From Undaria pinnatifida (taxonomy: Eukaryota > Sar > Phaeophyceae > Laminariales > Alariaceae), in the NCBI GenBank assembly GCA_012845835.1, contig JABAKD010000011.1:4200697-4264696 (forward strand): 64,000 bases of DNA. The letters run 5' to 3'. The notes under the pieces were generated by a model. It had not been told where the DNA came from, ran no database searches, and worked only from the letters and a program-made list of their open reading frames with translations. A program made the translations under genes and the position numbers. Shown piece by piece: positions 23,301 through 33,587 of this stretch; the stretch's first letter is position 1; every line of letters begins with the position of its first letter.

Positions 23301-26300
23301 TATCGTACCACCATTTTTTTTTTTTTTTTTCTTTTTTTTTTTTTGCATACTTTTAGTTTCCAGCTTCTGGACAAGCCGTGGTCACAGGTGTCATCCCTTC
23401 TCCTCCCCGGTTCTTGCCTTCATTTTTTATCGCGCATAGGGTTCAGCAATCCCACTGCTCGTCGATTTTTCATCGAACGTTGCTAACTCACGCTCTCGCG
23501 CTTTCCGCAAGTCAATTTGTCCACAAGAAAAAGTCCCAACGAATTTATACGAGTATGCACTCGGCGGGGCTCGAACTCACGAAACTGACCTATACCAGGC
23601 TCGAGGATAACCTGATACGCCACCGGGGCGACCGGTACCATGTCTCACCTTGGGGTTGACAACCGGGAAATCGAGGTGCTGGGGGTACACAGCCTTGCAG
23701 TCAACCACCGCCCCTTCAGGAGACGACACATCGAATCGGTATCGTTTTAAAACATTTTCACTCACGTCCCTAGCGAAATCTGCCGACGGCGGGGGTGGGG
23801 GGGGGAGGGAGAGAGTGGAGGGGGGAGGGGGGGGGCGAGGGAGGAGGGGGGAGAGGAGGGGGGAGGGGGAATGCGAGGGAAGGGAGGGGAGGGGGCAGCG
23901 GTGGAGGAGGGACGGGAGGGAGGGGGGGGGACGGGAGGGAGGGGATGGAAGGGGCGGAGGGGCGGTGGGAGGGGGAGAGGACGGGAGTGGGACGGCGTAG
24001 GAAAAAAAACATCAACATATCAAAACGTTTTGGTGACATGGCCAAGTTTTTTTTACGGCCTCGGGCTGTCTCTAGTAGCAAAACTCTTATCGACCAAAGA
24101 CAAGGCCTGCAAATTCTTCAATAACGTTCAGGCTTTTTCCAAGCGGAGGCGAGAAAAAAAATGGCGCCGCATTTCGCAAGAACCGGCTGGAGGTACTCCA
24201 AGGCATGTCTGTACGACACTAAAACCAAGCTATTTGAAGGAAATAACGTATCTTATTAATGTTTTCACACACGAGTCCAAATGTCCACGCCGTTTTTGAG
24301 GAGATAGAACCTGAAATTTTGCACACGTATTCTACATACCCATCCCGAGGCCCGACCTCCGTTTTTTTTTCTCCGTTTTTTTTTTCGCCGAAAAGTTTTG
24401 GTCTAAGGTGGACCACATTCTCCAAAAAATCTCAACAGACAAAAAATCAGACAAAAAAAAGAAAACGACAGGTGAGGTCTTCGCAATGGCACACAGAAGA
24501 CGTGCAAAATTTCACGGTCTGAATCGAAGAAACAGCGTGGAGATTCGCCGGGGAATGCATTTGGGGGGTTTTACATGAACCAGCCTGTGAGAGTTCAGAA
24601 AGGGAAAAAAACGCACACCTCGGACGGATCATGATCTAGGTGATCTATATCATCTATATCATCTACAGTACATCCTGTTTATGTTGTTACAAGATGTTGT
24701 GCAGGATCTTTACGTATAGATTACAGAGCTAACCCAGGAAACATGTCGCTAGAGCATGCAGATCGTACGGCTCCCACCCTGTAACATGAGCTAGACCGTA
24801 CAGATCTTCTCTGAAAGATCTAGATCATCAAAAGAGGATCCGTGATCTGTCCGACGTGTGGACTGTTTCAACAGTTGCCGAAAAATGGGCCAACTCCTAA
24901 AACAGCCCTCCTGCCGTCTAGCACACCAGATGCATCGGTTCAGCGGGGTACCCGATTCAAGAGGACTTTCGGAACCAAAGATGCCGGTTGACGGCACTCT
25001 TGCCCCCTGACGGACAGCCGTCAAGGAACTCCACACATTAAAACTAGTATGATGAGTCCAAAGACGCCTTGAAGGATCAAAACTAGACCGTCAACCGACA
25101 TATTTGTTCGGAACGGGCAAGCGTTAACGCTCTTATTTATCTTCGCACCGCTCTTATCCCAGTGCAGGTCCTAGCATAGGGCATCACAAGGCGTGACAAG
25201 CCGAATCGACCGCTGTTGTTAAACCCTTTCAGAGCCCCAAAACCCCTTCTTATACTAGTTCCAAGTAAGTTTCCCCCCAAAACGGGTTTCCAGTGGTAAG
25301 GAGGGATTACGCCCGTTTCCCCTAACTATGGACGCTCTTAACGCCTTTACAACTAAAAACCCGTTTTTGGGCACATATTACTTGAAATTAGTATATGGAA
25401 ATATTTTGGGGCTCTAAGCGGGTTATCTGATAATAACCTATTTCCAACTCCCAAAATGATCGTAGTCTAACACCAAGTGTTTTGTCCCCATGTCCGTAGT
25501 GCGGTGCTAAAAGGGTACCCCATCGTTCCATTTATCTGCCTCGCTTGGAATGTCTCACCAACGGTCTCCCACACCGGCCGTTTAGGGTCGCCGGAGGGGT
25601 CGAGGTCGAGGGCAGCAATTTCCACGAGATCGACCACCACCTGTCACCGACCGGCCACAACACAACGGGGGGGGGGGGGGACGGGGGACGGTACGGAAAG
25701 GAAAGGAAAGGAAAGGAAAGGAAAGGAAAGGAAAGGAAAGGAAAGGAAAGGAAAAGGGAATGGTGGGGAGAAGACAACACTAAAGAATGCTTGAATTTAG
25801 CTCATGCCTCCACAACCGCATCGCGTGTCAATTCCAACTCAGTTGTATAACACAACGTTGCACAACGAGCATCCGCGTACGAAGCATACACTACAACGTC
25901 TCGCGCCAGACCGAGCGCACGAAAAAAAAAATACAGAAAGGAACACGAAAAAAGAACGACAGATCGGTAGGTGCGACGGCTTGACGGGGGGTAGGAGATG
26001 TACTCACATCATGCATGGTCATACACTCTCGCATCTCCGCAATATCAGGACGAAGCACGTCGGAATATAACCCACCAGACGTGGGACACACACACACGCA
26101 CCTCCCCGGTTTTCGCGTCGTCGTAGGCGTTCGCCAGGTGGAAGCAGAAGCCAGCTGGGACCGGAATCGTCTGCGAAAACAGGAAAAAAATGGCCAACCG
26201 CAAACGGACCATGCAAGACGGGGAGGGGGACCAGTGGGGAAAAATAAAAAGGGGCGGGGGCGGGGTTGTAAGAGAGGGATGAATGAAGAGGAAGGGGAAG

Positions 26301-27758
26301 ACGGGAGAGGCATTATCAGCGCAGTACGGTATTACTGTATTACTGCGTTACCCCGGAATGGTGATAACCCCGGCTAAGTGTTGCGGTTGGGAGGAGGGGA
26401 CGCCGGAGACGACAAAAGCAGCATTCCCAAGTAATACCACCATCAACACTACCGCAATCACCTCCACGACCACATCATCACCACAACCACCAACACCACC
26501 CCTACACTAGCACCACCCTCCATACACCCACATCAAAACCCCTCCCCCCACAGCACCACCACTAGCACCATCACTACCCCCCCCGCCTCCAATAACCACC
26601 ACTACCACCACCACACCACCACCACTGCCCTCCCCACTATCACCACCAACACCTACACCAACACCCCCCCTAACTGTACACTACCACCCCACCACACCTC
26701 AACCCCTCACATCACCATCACCACCACCACCATAACCACCACCACCACCTCCCCTATCACCCCGCCACCACCCCCGCCACCCCAGCAACACCACGCCACC
26801 ACCGCCACCACCACAACCATCACAACAATCACCACCACCGCCACCACCACCAACGCACCACACCTACACCAACACCCTCCCTAGCCCCACAGCACCACGC
26901 CACCATCACCATCTCCGCCACCATTACCACCACTGCTAACCCAAACCACCATCACCACCATCACCACTACTACCCCCACCATCCCCAAAACCCACCACCA
27001 CCACCACAGCTGCCCCCCCTACCCCCTCACCACCTCATTACTACCACCACCACTACCATATGCAGCACCGAACTATCACCACCACCACCACCACCACCAC
27101 CAAGCCCGCCATCACTACCGCCACAACAAAATCACCACTAAACCCTCCAACACCCCGCCTACCCCCGAACCAACACCATCACCACCACAACCACCACCTT
27201 TCGCCGCAAGGCCATCACCTTCATCTCCTTGGACGGGTCTCTTGGGACTAGGAAAACAGTGGTCGGCTTCGTGTCCCCCTCCCACTTTAAAGCAGACCCC
27301 ATGGTGGATAGCCCCAGCACCCACTTCAGAGGGTTCAGTCCCACAGGCCCCTGGGATGCGACCGAAATCGGCGTAGGATGCAACATAGATAGGGTAAGAT
27401 ATACCGGTCAGGTAGATCAGGTATGACACAAATATACTATTAATAGTACATAAACTACTCCTACTACTACTTCTACTATTGCTGCTACTACTGCTGCTAC
27501 TACTGCTGCTACTGATGCTACTATTGCTGCTGCTATTAATAACACTGCCACTGCTACCGCTATTCCCGTAGCACTGCTGTTGCTGCTACTACTGCTGCTA
27601 CAGCAGCAGCAACAGCAATAGCAACAACAACAACAACGACAGCAACAACAACGACAGCAACAACAACAACAACAACGACAACAACTACAACAACTACAAC
27701 ACCTACAACAACAACTACAACAACATCATCAACAACAACAACAACAACAACAACAACA

Positions 27759-27789
<31 letters not shown>

Positions 27790-27814
27790 CAACAACAACA
27801 ACACCAACAACACC

Positions 27815-27861
<47 letters not shown>

Positions 27862-27908
27862 CGACGACGACGACCACAACAACAACAACAACAACGACGA
27901 CGACGACC

Positions 27909-27981
<73 letters not shown>

Positions 27982-28059
27982 CGACGACGACGACCACAAC
28001 AACAACAACAACAACAACAAAAACAACAACAACGAAAACAACAACAACAACAACAACAA

Positions 28060-28112
<53 letters not shown>

Positions 28113-31100
28113 ATAACAGCAATAATAACAACAACAACAACAACAAAATCCAAACATCGCGATCGCGCTATACTATGGTTCTCACGCTGTAGAAAATGTA
28201 GTGGCTTTCCGTCACTGCAAAGTCGTGTAAAAACCCGCTGACTTCCTTAAGAAGGCGATTCTGCATCAGCTTAAAATCCTTGTTGTACTCGTACACCCTC
28301 GTCTGTACGGCCACCAAGGTTAAACAATATTTTTTGCAGTGGAGGGGGGGGGGGGGGGAGGAAAGGGGGTTAGAAACGAACGGGGGAGGGGGGGAGGGGG
28401 GAGGGGGGTTTATTAGGAGAAGAGGAGAAAAACGGAGGGGTGGGGATGGGGGGTGGGGGGGGGTGGGGGGGCGGGGGCGGGGGTTAGGAAGGGAGGGCGG
28501 GGGGGGGGGCGAGGGGGGATAACCAAGGGCAATAAGGAGGCAGGAGGGGGAAGAGGGGAGGGGGAAGCAAAAAAATATATAAGGGGGTTGGGGGGGGGGG
28601 GGGGGGGGGCGCATAATAACCAGGAAGCGGGGCGGGGGCGGGGGAGAACGCAGCGTCATCAACAAGGGCGCAAGGGAACAAAGGTGGGACAATCAACCCC
28701 CCCTTCCCCTTCCCCCGTCGAACAAATAAATAAAGCAGGAGAGTCGCGCGAAATCTAACCAACCACAACGACAACTTTTCGCAAAACCGTCCCCCTACCT
28801 CTTTCATGCTGTGAGAACCAGAGCCTTCACGGCGTTCGTTCTTTGAGCCAATCCGGGGATGCGCCGACCCCCCCCCTCTCCCCCGCCCCTCATGATATGA
28901 GTACACCCCCTCCCTTCCGCCCCCAATGACATGTGTACCCCCCCCCCCCCTCCTCTCTCCACCTCCCAAGTTTACGGGTGATGTACATTTAGTGCCCCAT
29001 GGAGTATCCCATGGGATCCCCAAAATACAGCTTGCGAAAAAAAAAAACACGGTCAAATAACGCAGATTGTTGAAATAAACGGAAGAGAGCCGAACGAACG
29101 CGACCACCACCCCAAAGAAAAAAAAACACGCACAAGTGAAATAAATTAGCCCTCACCTCCCGCATGTTGTGAGAACCAAACCCTACAAGGCGATCGCTTT
29201 TGGGGTCAACCCGCGGGTGCGCGGAGAAGATGGGGCGCTTTTCGTCGATCGTCTCGCCGAGGAGGGTCTCCCCGAATGTGTCCAGGCTCTTGGGGTCGAG
29301 ACGGTGCGGCAGTCTGTTGGTCGTGGGGAGCCCCAAAAAGGGTGTTGGGGTGTATGAGAAAGAAAGAGGAACAAGAGAGAGAGCAAGAACAGAGAAGCAA
29401 AGAACGATAAGTCAGATAGCGTGCCCAAAGAGAGGGAAATAAGAGAGAGATAGCGGGGGGGCGGGGGGGGGGGGGAGGGAGGGGGCGGGAGACAGAGAGA
29501 GAGATGCGATCACCACAAAATATGTACTCCAACCCTATCGTAGCCCGAGTCTTTGGAGGAAAACAAAATTGGTATATGCACCTCTTAATTATCCCATGGC
29601 CTGTTACTATAGGTACACAACGAAAAACACTCCAAGAATAACAACAATTTTATTCCTGTGGATACCAGGTCCCGTTCCCCTAAACAGTACCGCCTCTCAT
29701 TGCACACAAGTTCAAGGTCACCAGAGGTCCCCCAGACTCCGTTCCGTGGTGAACCCCGAGATACCGACCCATCTCGGTGTGTCCTCCACATCACTTCACA
29801 CCACACCGCACAAGAGAGGACCTGTCAGGGGCAATGCCCAAAACTTCCGACGAATTTGGGCTGAGGAGTTCCGTCACGCCGAAAACGTTTCAGTCAAGGA
29901 AGGGCTACGCTCTGTCTTATTATTAGCATGCATCAAACGACCCGCAATAAAAAAGAAAAGGAAAAAACAGAAATGCGAGAGACGAGAGCACCCACCCTCC
30001 CTCCCAAAGCGCCAGCAGATTTCCCCCCCAGTACACCACGTTGGTGTTCGCGATGTTCTTCCGCGAGATTCGGAACGCGTTCATCTGTTCGTCGTTAAGG
30101 TAGTTGTTGTTGAAGTGGTTGTGGAAGTGGAAGTGGAAGTAAGTTTTTGATGTTGAAGGTGAAGTCGAAGTTGATGTTGAAGTTTCCGTTCCAAGCAAAG
30201 AAGAGGGAAGAGATCGTACGTTGGGCCGACAACACCCGAGAGGACAGGATGGAAACAGACGTTAAAACGAGGCGTTTAAGGAGGGGGGGGGGGGGGGGGG
30301 GTGAGGGGGTGAGGGTTAAGGAGCGGTGTTCTCTTGGCGGCCGAAGCATCGCGCTGCTTGAAAAGTTGAGTATCGACGACTCAAATAGTCGAACTCACAG
30401 CTGACATATTTGAAACAATGCCACATAAACAACGGGCACGCCACCTCCAGCAAAACATGTCGGTTGACGGCACTCTTCTTGTGTATGTGTGTGTGTTTTT
30501 TTAACCCTTAACGCCTTTACAGCTGGAAAGCCGTTTTTGGGGGAAATTACTTGGAATTAGTATAGGGAGGGTTTTTAGCCTCTGAAGGGGTGTGAGATCG
30601 AAGATTTCGTCGACGCTCGTAGTTGCAAGCTGTGTGTTTTAATTTCGATCACACGTGCTACGAGTTGTGTACGTCGTCACGTAGGATTGTGGCATGGCTA
30701 TACATTGGAATCCATTTCTTTTTTTTTTGCTCATCCGTTCTACTATCTTCGCACTTTTCTTCCTCCTTCTCCCTCTCTAGATCCGGGGTCACTAATCAGG
30801 CTCTTCTCCCCCCTCCCCGCTACGACGGTACGGGCCTTCGTTTTATCGCGAGAAGAATCCAGATATTTCTTCCCTCGTCGACTAGCAAATGAATTGCGCA
30901 CAATATACAGCATCAACAGGGAAAAAAGAAGTAGCATCATAGTGAAAAACGGCTAGTATAAAATAAAATTTGAGTTAAATCGACACACGACAAGTATGAA
31001 AATACGTGGAAGTGTGGTGAGCGTGAGCTTTATTTTCCCCCATCCGCCGGACGATGAAAATAATAATAAATAAATAAATAAATAAAATGGAAACCCGGGG

Positions 31101-33587
31101 AGCGCACGCACGGGGGGGGGGGGGAGGGGGGAGGGTTTGACGTACCAGCGGCCCCCCTGGAAGATTTCCAAAGCCCCTGTACAACTGCTTTCCCGCCGCC
31201 AGCTCCTTCTTGAAGCCTTTCGTTTGCACCTGTGGAACACCCCCAAAAGGGAAAAAAAAACAGAAAAAAACGGAACACCCCGGTAGACGATGCACGCGCC
31301 GTTACTCTCCACAAACCCAGGAGTCGTTCCCGCACGGACGGTAGGGGTGCAGCAAGCAGATTCTAAGATTTTTTTCTGAGCTCCTAACATGAGGGGCTCA
31401 ATGAAAATCCCATCCGAGGAAATATTTTCGAAGGAATTCATTCGCGCAACCCGACCAACACTTGTATGCCCTACTCGTACACGTTGAACAATTTCTACCA
31501 CAAAAAATATCAGACTGACCGTTACTTCCTCACGCGAGGAGCGCAACCGGCCAGAAACGTTTGGTCCGAAAAACTGCAACAGCCCCTGCTGCCCAATACC
31601 TCCCTATCGATAACACAGCCGTAACATAAAATATGCATCATGCGTTAACAGTAGAGCCGGTCGCCCCGGTGGCCTAGTGGCTACCCTCGAACACTACTGG
31701 CAGCGTTGGTCCTTGAGTTCGATTCCCAGCGTGGTGAGATTTTACTTTATTTGCAAAAATGCAACAAAAAGAAAAGGGTCAACTGCTGAGAGCGCCTAGC
31801 GATGTGGGTACGCACAATTCGACGCGAGTCGACGAGAGAAGAACATGCTGAGTTCTTCTCGCGATAAAAAATGAAGGCGTCATTATACCATGGTGGGGAG
31901 GGGGGAGGAAAGCCCGCTATGCGACCCCGGATATGCGTTACTACTGGGCGGGAGGGCGAGAGTAGTGCGAGGATAATACATGGGATGGGAGACAAAAAGA
32001 AAAAAAAAGTAGGTAGTAGCGTCATTTGGCGGCGAAAGCGGAAAGTATGCTCACTCATCTAATACATGTAAACATGAACGGGTCGACACACAGGCAGACA
32101 CACGCGCATGCACAGACAGACGCAAAAAACGAAGCACAAGAAAAAAAGGCGCTTGCAAAACACAAAAACACGAAACACATGGAAGAACAAAAAACAAAAC
32201 TAACAAAAACTAACAAAAAAAAACTGAAAACAAACAAAAAAAAGCAATCGAAGAAAAAAAAACACGCACAAACAATTGTACTTGCACCCCACACACATGC
32301 ACATCATCGCACCCTGCCATAAAAATCGGCGTGGGCACACGATGCGCAGCACGTAGCAATCGTTGTCCTCTCCTACCCACTCACGAATCTGTTCCTGAAG
32401 TATGCGCCTTCCTCCGAAAAGCTGATCGCCATGACCATCCCATCCCCGTCGAAAGGATGCATCACCAAGTCCTCTCCAATCTAAAATAGCAGCAGTGGAT
32501 GAAAATATGCATACGGTGAGGAAAGAGGCGTTTTAATTCTGGGGGGCGGGGGGGGGGGGGGTATGGGGGGTAGGGGGGGATGGCCCCCTCCTTCGAAAAG
32601 CTGATCATCATGACCACCCCATCCTCGTCGAAAGGATGCATCACCAAGTCCTCTCCAATATAGCAGCAGTGGATGCAAATGTACATACGGTGAGGAAAGA
32701 GGCGTTGTAATTATGGGGGGCGGGGGGGGGGGCGGGTAGGGGGGGATGCCCCCCTCTTTCGAAAAGTTGATCACCATGACCACCCTATTCTCATCGAAAG
32801 GATGAATCACCAAGTCCTCGCCAATATACTAAAACGACATTGCATTGCATGTGTACATACAAGTATACGGTGAGGAAGACGGCATTCTACTTCTGGGAAG
32901 GAGGGGCACGGGGTGGGGGGGGTGAAGGGGTGGGGGGGGGGAAGGGGGGAGAGGGGGAGAGCCCCTCCCTGGAAAGGCTAATCGCCATGACCATCCTATC
33001 CACGTCAAACGGGTGCATCACCAAGTTCTCGCCTATATCCATATAACAACGTTGCATGTAAATGTGCATACGGTGAGGAAAGCGGCGTTTTTTTCTGGGG
33101 GAGGGGGGAGGTGCAACGGGGGGGGGGTAGAGGTGAGAAAGCCCCCTCCTTCGAAATATGATCGCCATGACCACCATCCCCGTCGAAAGGGTGCTTCATC
33201 AAGTCCTCGCCAATCTAAAGAACGACGTTGCATGTGTATACGGTGAGGAAAGCAGCATTTACCTATTGTGGAGGCGCGTGGGAGGGGGGGAGGGCGGACG
33301 AGCGCGCTCAAAACACAAAACACTATGCAAAGGATAATAGATACTTATGTATAGAACTAACTCGTTGAAAAAATGACGACTGATTGCGGCACCGTCGTTT
33401 CGATGCTTCGCGAGAAATGAACGATAAATGTTGGTCGGCACGACAAGTGCAAACGTTTGAAAGTTGAATACCGTACCTTGAACTTCGCAGGGCCGTTCTT
33501 CAAGAAGGTTCCCTCGATGTCCTTCGGGATAGAGCCCTCGCTTGGTTCCATGAGGTACTGGTCCTCCCCGTCTGCCGTTTGGTACCC
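20301..33587 (-). CDS. Carotenoid oxygenase (apocarotenoid/carotenoid cleavage dioxygenase, RPE65 superfamily), 13-14 exons, 5' exon not found
   Basis: Non-haem Fe(II) seven-blade propeller enzyme that cleaves a polyene double bond with O2. Exons, all GT-AG and in phase: 33477..33587, 32385..32480, 31146..31229, 29996..30084, 29157..29313, 28186..28302, 27198..27350, 26102..26170, 25559..25640, 23649..23779, 22900..23037, 22121..22305, and 21515 down to a TGA at 21383..21385. Alternatively the last donor at 21400 splices to 20301..20323, giving the ending GLNSVMD. About 514 residues are seen; normal length is about 480-550. The four iron histidines are present: FSAHPRVD, LHDFAVTE, CFHLANAYDD and PHLLHGG. 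Other family signatures: GTFLKNGPAKF, MHPFDGDGMV, NTNVVYWGGNLLALWEGG, FPVVNP and EVVILDA. The second-shell Glu before FPVV is Asp. The order resembles cyanobacterial apocarotenoid oxygenase (GYQ start of exon 1; IPVPAGF). Substrate and targeting are unknown because the N-terminus is missing. Confidence 0.92.
20735..21262 (-). repeat. 32-bp minisatellite (AAGGCGGTCTGAGT / AAGGCGGTATCCCGATAT)
   Basis: About 15-16 diverged units, each made of two half-units that share AAGGCGGT. Because 32 is not a multiple of 3, the array reads open in several minus frames as GYRLTQTALYRDT-like peptides. It lies in the last carotenoid oxygenase intron if the terminal exon at 20301..20323 is used, otherwise just after the gene. 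The left edge, CAGCAGGGGTCCCCCAATGAGG, resembles a transposon end. Confidence 0.88.
22540..22895. repeat. TATCA/CATAT pentanucleotide-type microsatellite
   Basis: Imperfect (CATAT/CACAT)CA repetition of about 355 bp in the carotenoid oxygenase intron between 22306 and 22899. It ends within 10 bp of a splice donor. Confidence 0.9.
23575..23642 (-). repeat. tRNA-derived SINE-like or pseudo-tRNA sequence
   Basis: On the minus strand it reads GGTCGCCCCGGTGGCGTATC and later GTGAGTTCGAGCCCC, giving A-box-like and B-box-like pol III elements at tRNA spacing. The acceptor ends do not pair, so it is not a working tRNA. A relative lies at 31,664-31,735 on the plus strand. It lies next to the donor of the exon 23649..23779. 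Confidence 0.5.
25231..25421. mobile_element. MITE-like inverted-repeat element
   Basis: The left arm begins AGAGCCCCAAAA and contains TACTAGTTCCAAGTAAG and AAAACGGGTTT. The right arm contains AAACCCGTTTTTGGG and TACTTGAAATTAGTATA and ends TTTTGGGGCTCT. The arms are reverse complements over about 55-60 bp around a roughly 70-bp centre. A related right arm is at 30,515-30,590, with possible relatives near 35,100 and 57,170. No clear target-site duplication was found. It is intronic in the carotenoid oxygenase gene. Confidence 0.65.
25695..25755 (+). repeat. (GGAAA)n microsatellite
   Basis: About twelve uninterrupted GGAAA units, preceded by a G14 run, just upstream on the coding strand of the carotenoid oxygenase acceptor at 25641. 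Confidence 0.95.
26440..27195. repeat. CCA/CAC-rich trinucleotide tract
   Basis: About 750 bp of imperfect ACC/CCA repeats fill most of the intron between the exons at 26102..26170 and 27198..27350. On the coding strand this is GGT/GTG-rich and begins directly at the donor of the 27198 exon. Confidence 0.9.
27440..28146. repeat. Long (CAA/CAG)n trinucleotide microsatellite
   Basis: TACTACTGCTGC-type repeats (27,440-27,600) pass into about 550 bp of CAA, CAG and CGA triplets. Frames here give poly-V, poly-L, poly-C and poly-Q. These are not proteins, because the tract lies inside the intron between exons 27198..27350 and 28186..28302. Confidence 0.95.
28798..28869 (-). pseudogene. Decayed duplicate of carotenoid oxygenase exon 29157..29313
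   Basis: The minus strand reads SAHPRIGSKNERREGSGSHSMKE followed by GTAGGG. The real exon ends SAHPRVDPKSDRLVGFGSHN-MRE followed by GTGAGG. The first iron-ligand histidine and the splice end are recognisable; the 5' half of the exon is gone. It lies in the same intron, 290 bp downstream of the real exon. Confidence 0.75.
31664..31735 (+). repeat. tRNA-derived SINE-like sequence
   Basis: GGTCGCCCCGGTGGCCTAGTGG (positions 31667-31688) carries an A-box-like motif; GAGTTCGATTCCC carries a B-box-like motif. The stems do not close into a full tRNA. Related to 23,575-23,642. Inside a carotenoid oxygenase intron, antisense to the gene. Confidence 0.5.
32587..33262 (-). pseudogene. Tandem array of four partial copies of carotenoid oxygenase exon 32385..32480
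   Basis: Copies at about 32,587-32,660, 32,752-32,828, 32,960-33,035 and 33,140-33,215 repeat the exon core (HPFDEDGVVMMISFSKEG, HPFDENRVVMVINFSKEG, HPFDVDRMVMAISLSREG, and a frameshifted HPFDGDGGHGD). Each is followed by GTATACGGTGAGG-like flank and a G tract (+ strand). None keeps the YFRNRF end and donor of the working exon. Acceptors vary: the farthest-upstream copy keeps CTTTAG, and the copy nearest the real exon lost its AG. The unit is about 170-200 bp. Confidence 0.85.

Noticed and set aside
23577..23642. Functional tRNA gene on the minus strand
   Set aside because: A- and B-box-like motifs are present, but the acceptor stem does not pair.
26060..26100. Extension of the carotenoid oxygenase exon 26102..26170 through the GTGTGTGTG run
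   Set aside because: A donor GTGCGT at GAG gives a perfect phase-0 join to the exon reading VVVDLVEIAA, matching the family; read-through hits a stop.
27560..28157. Long minus-strand open frames of poly-V, poly-L and poly-C
   Set aside because: They read through a CAA/CAG trinucleotide microsatellite inside a resolved intron of the carotenoid oxygenase gene.
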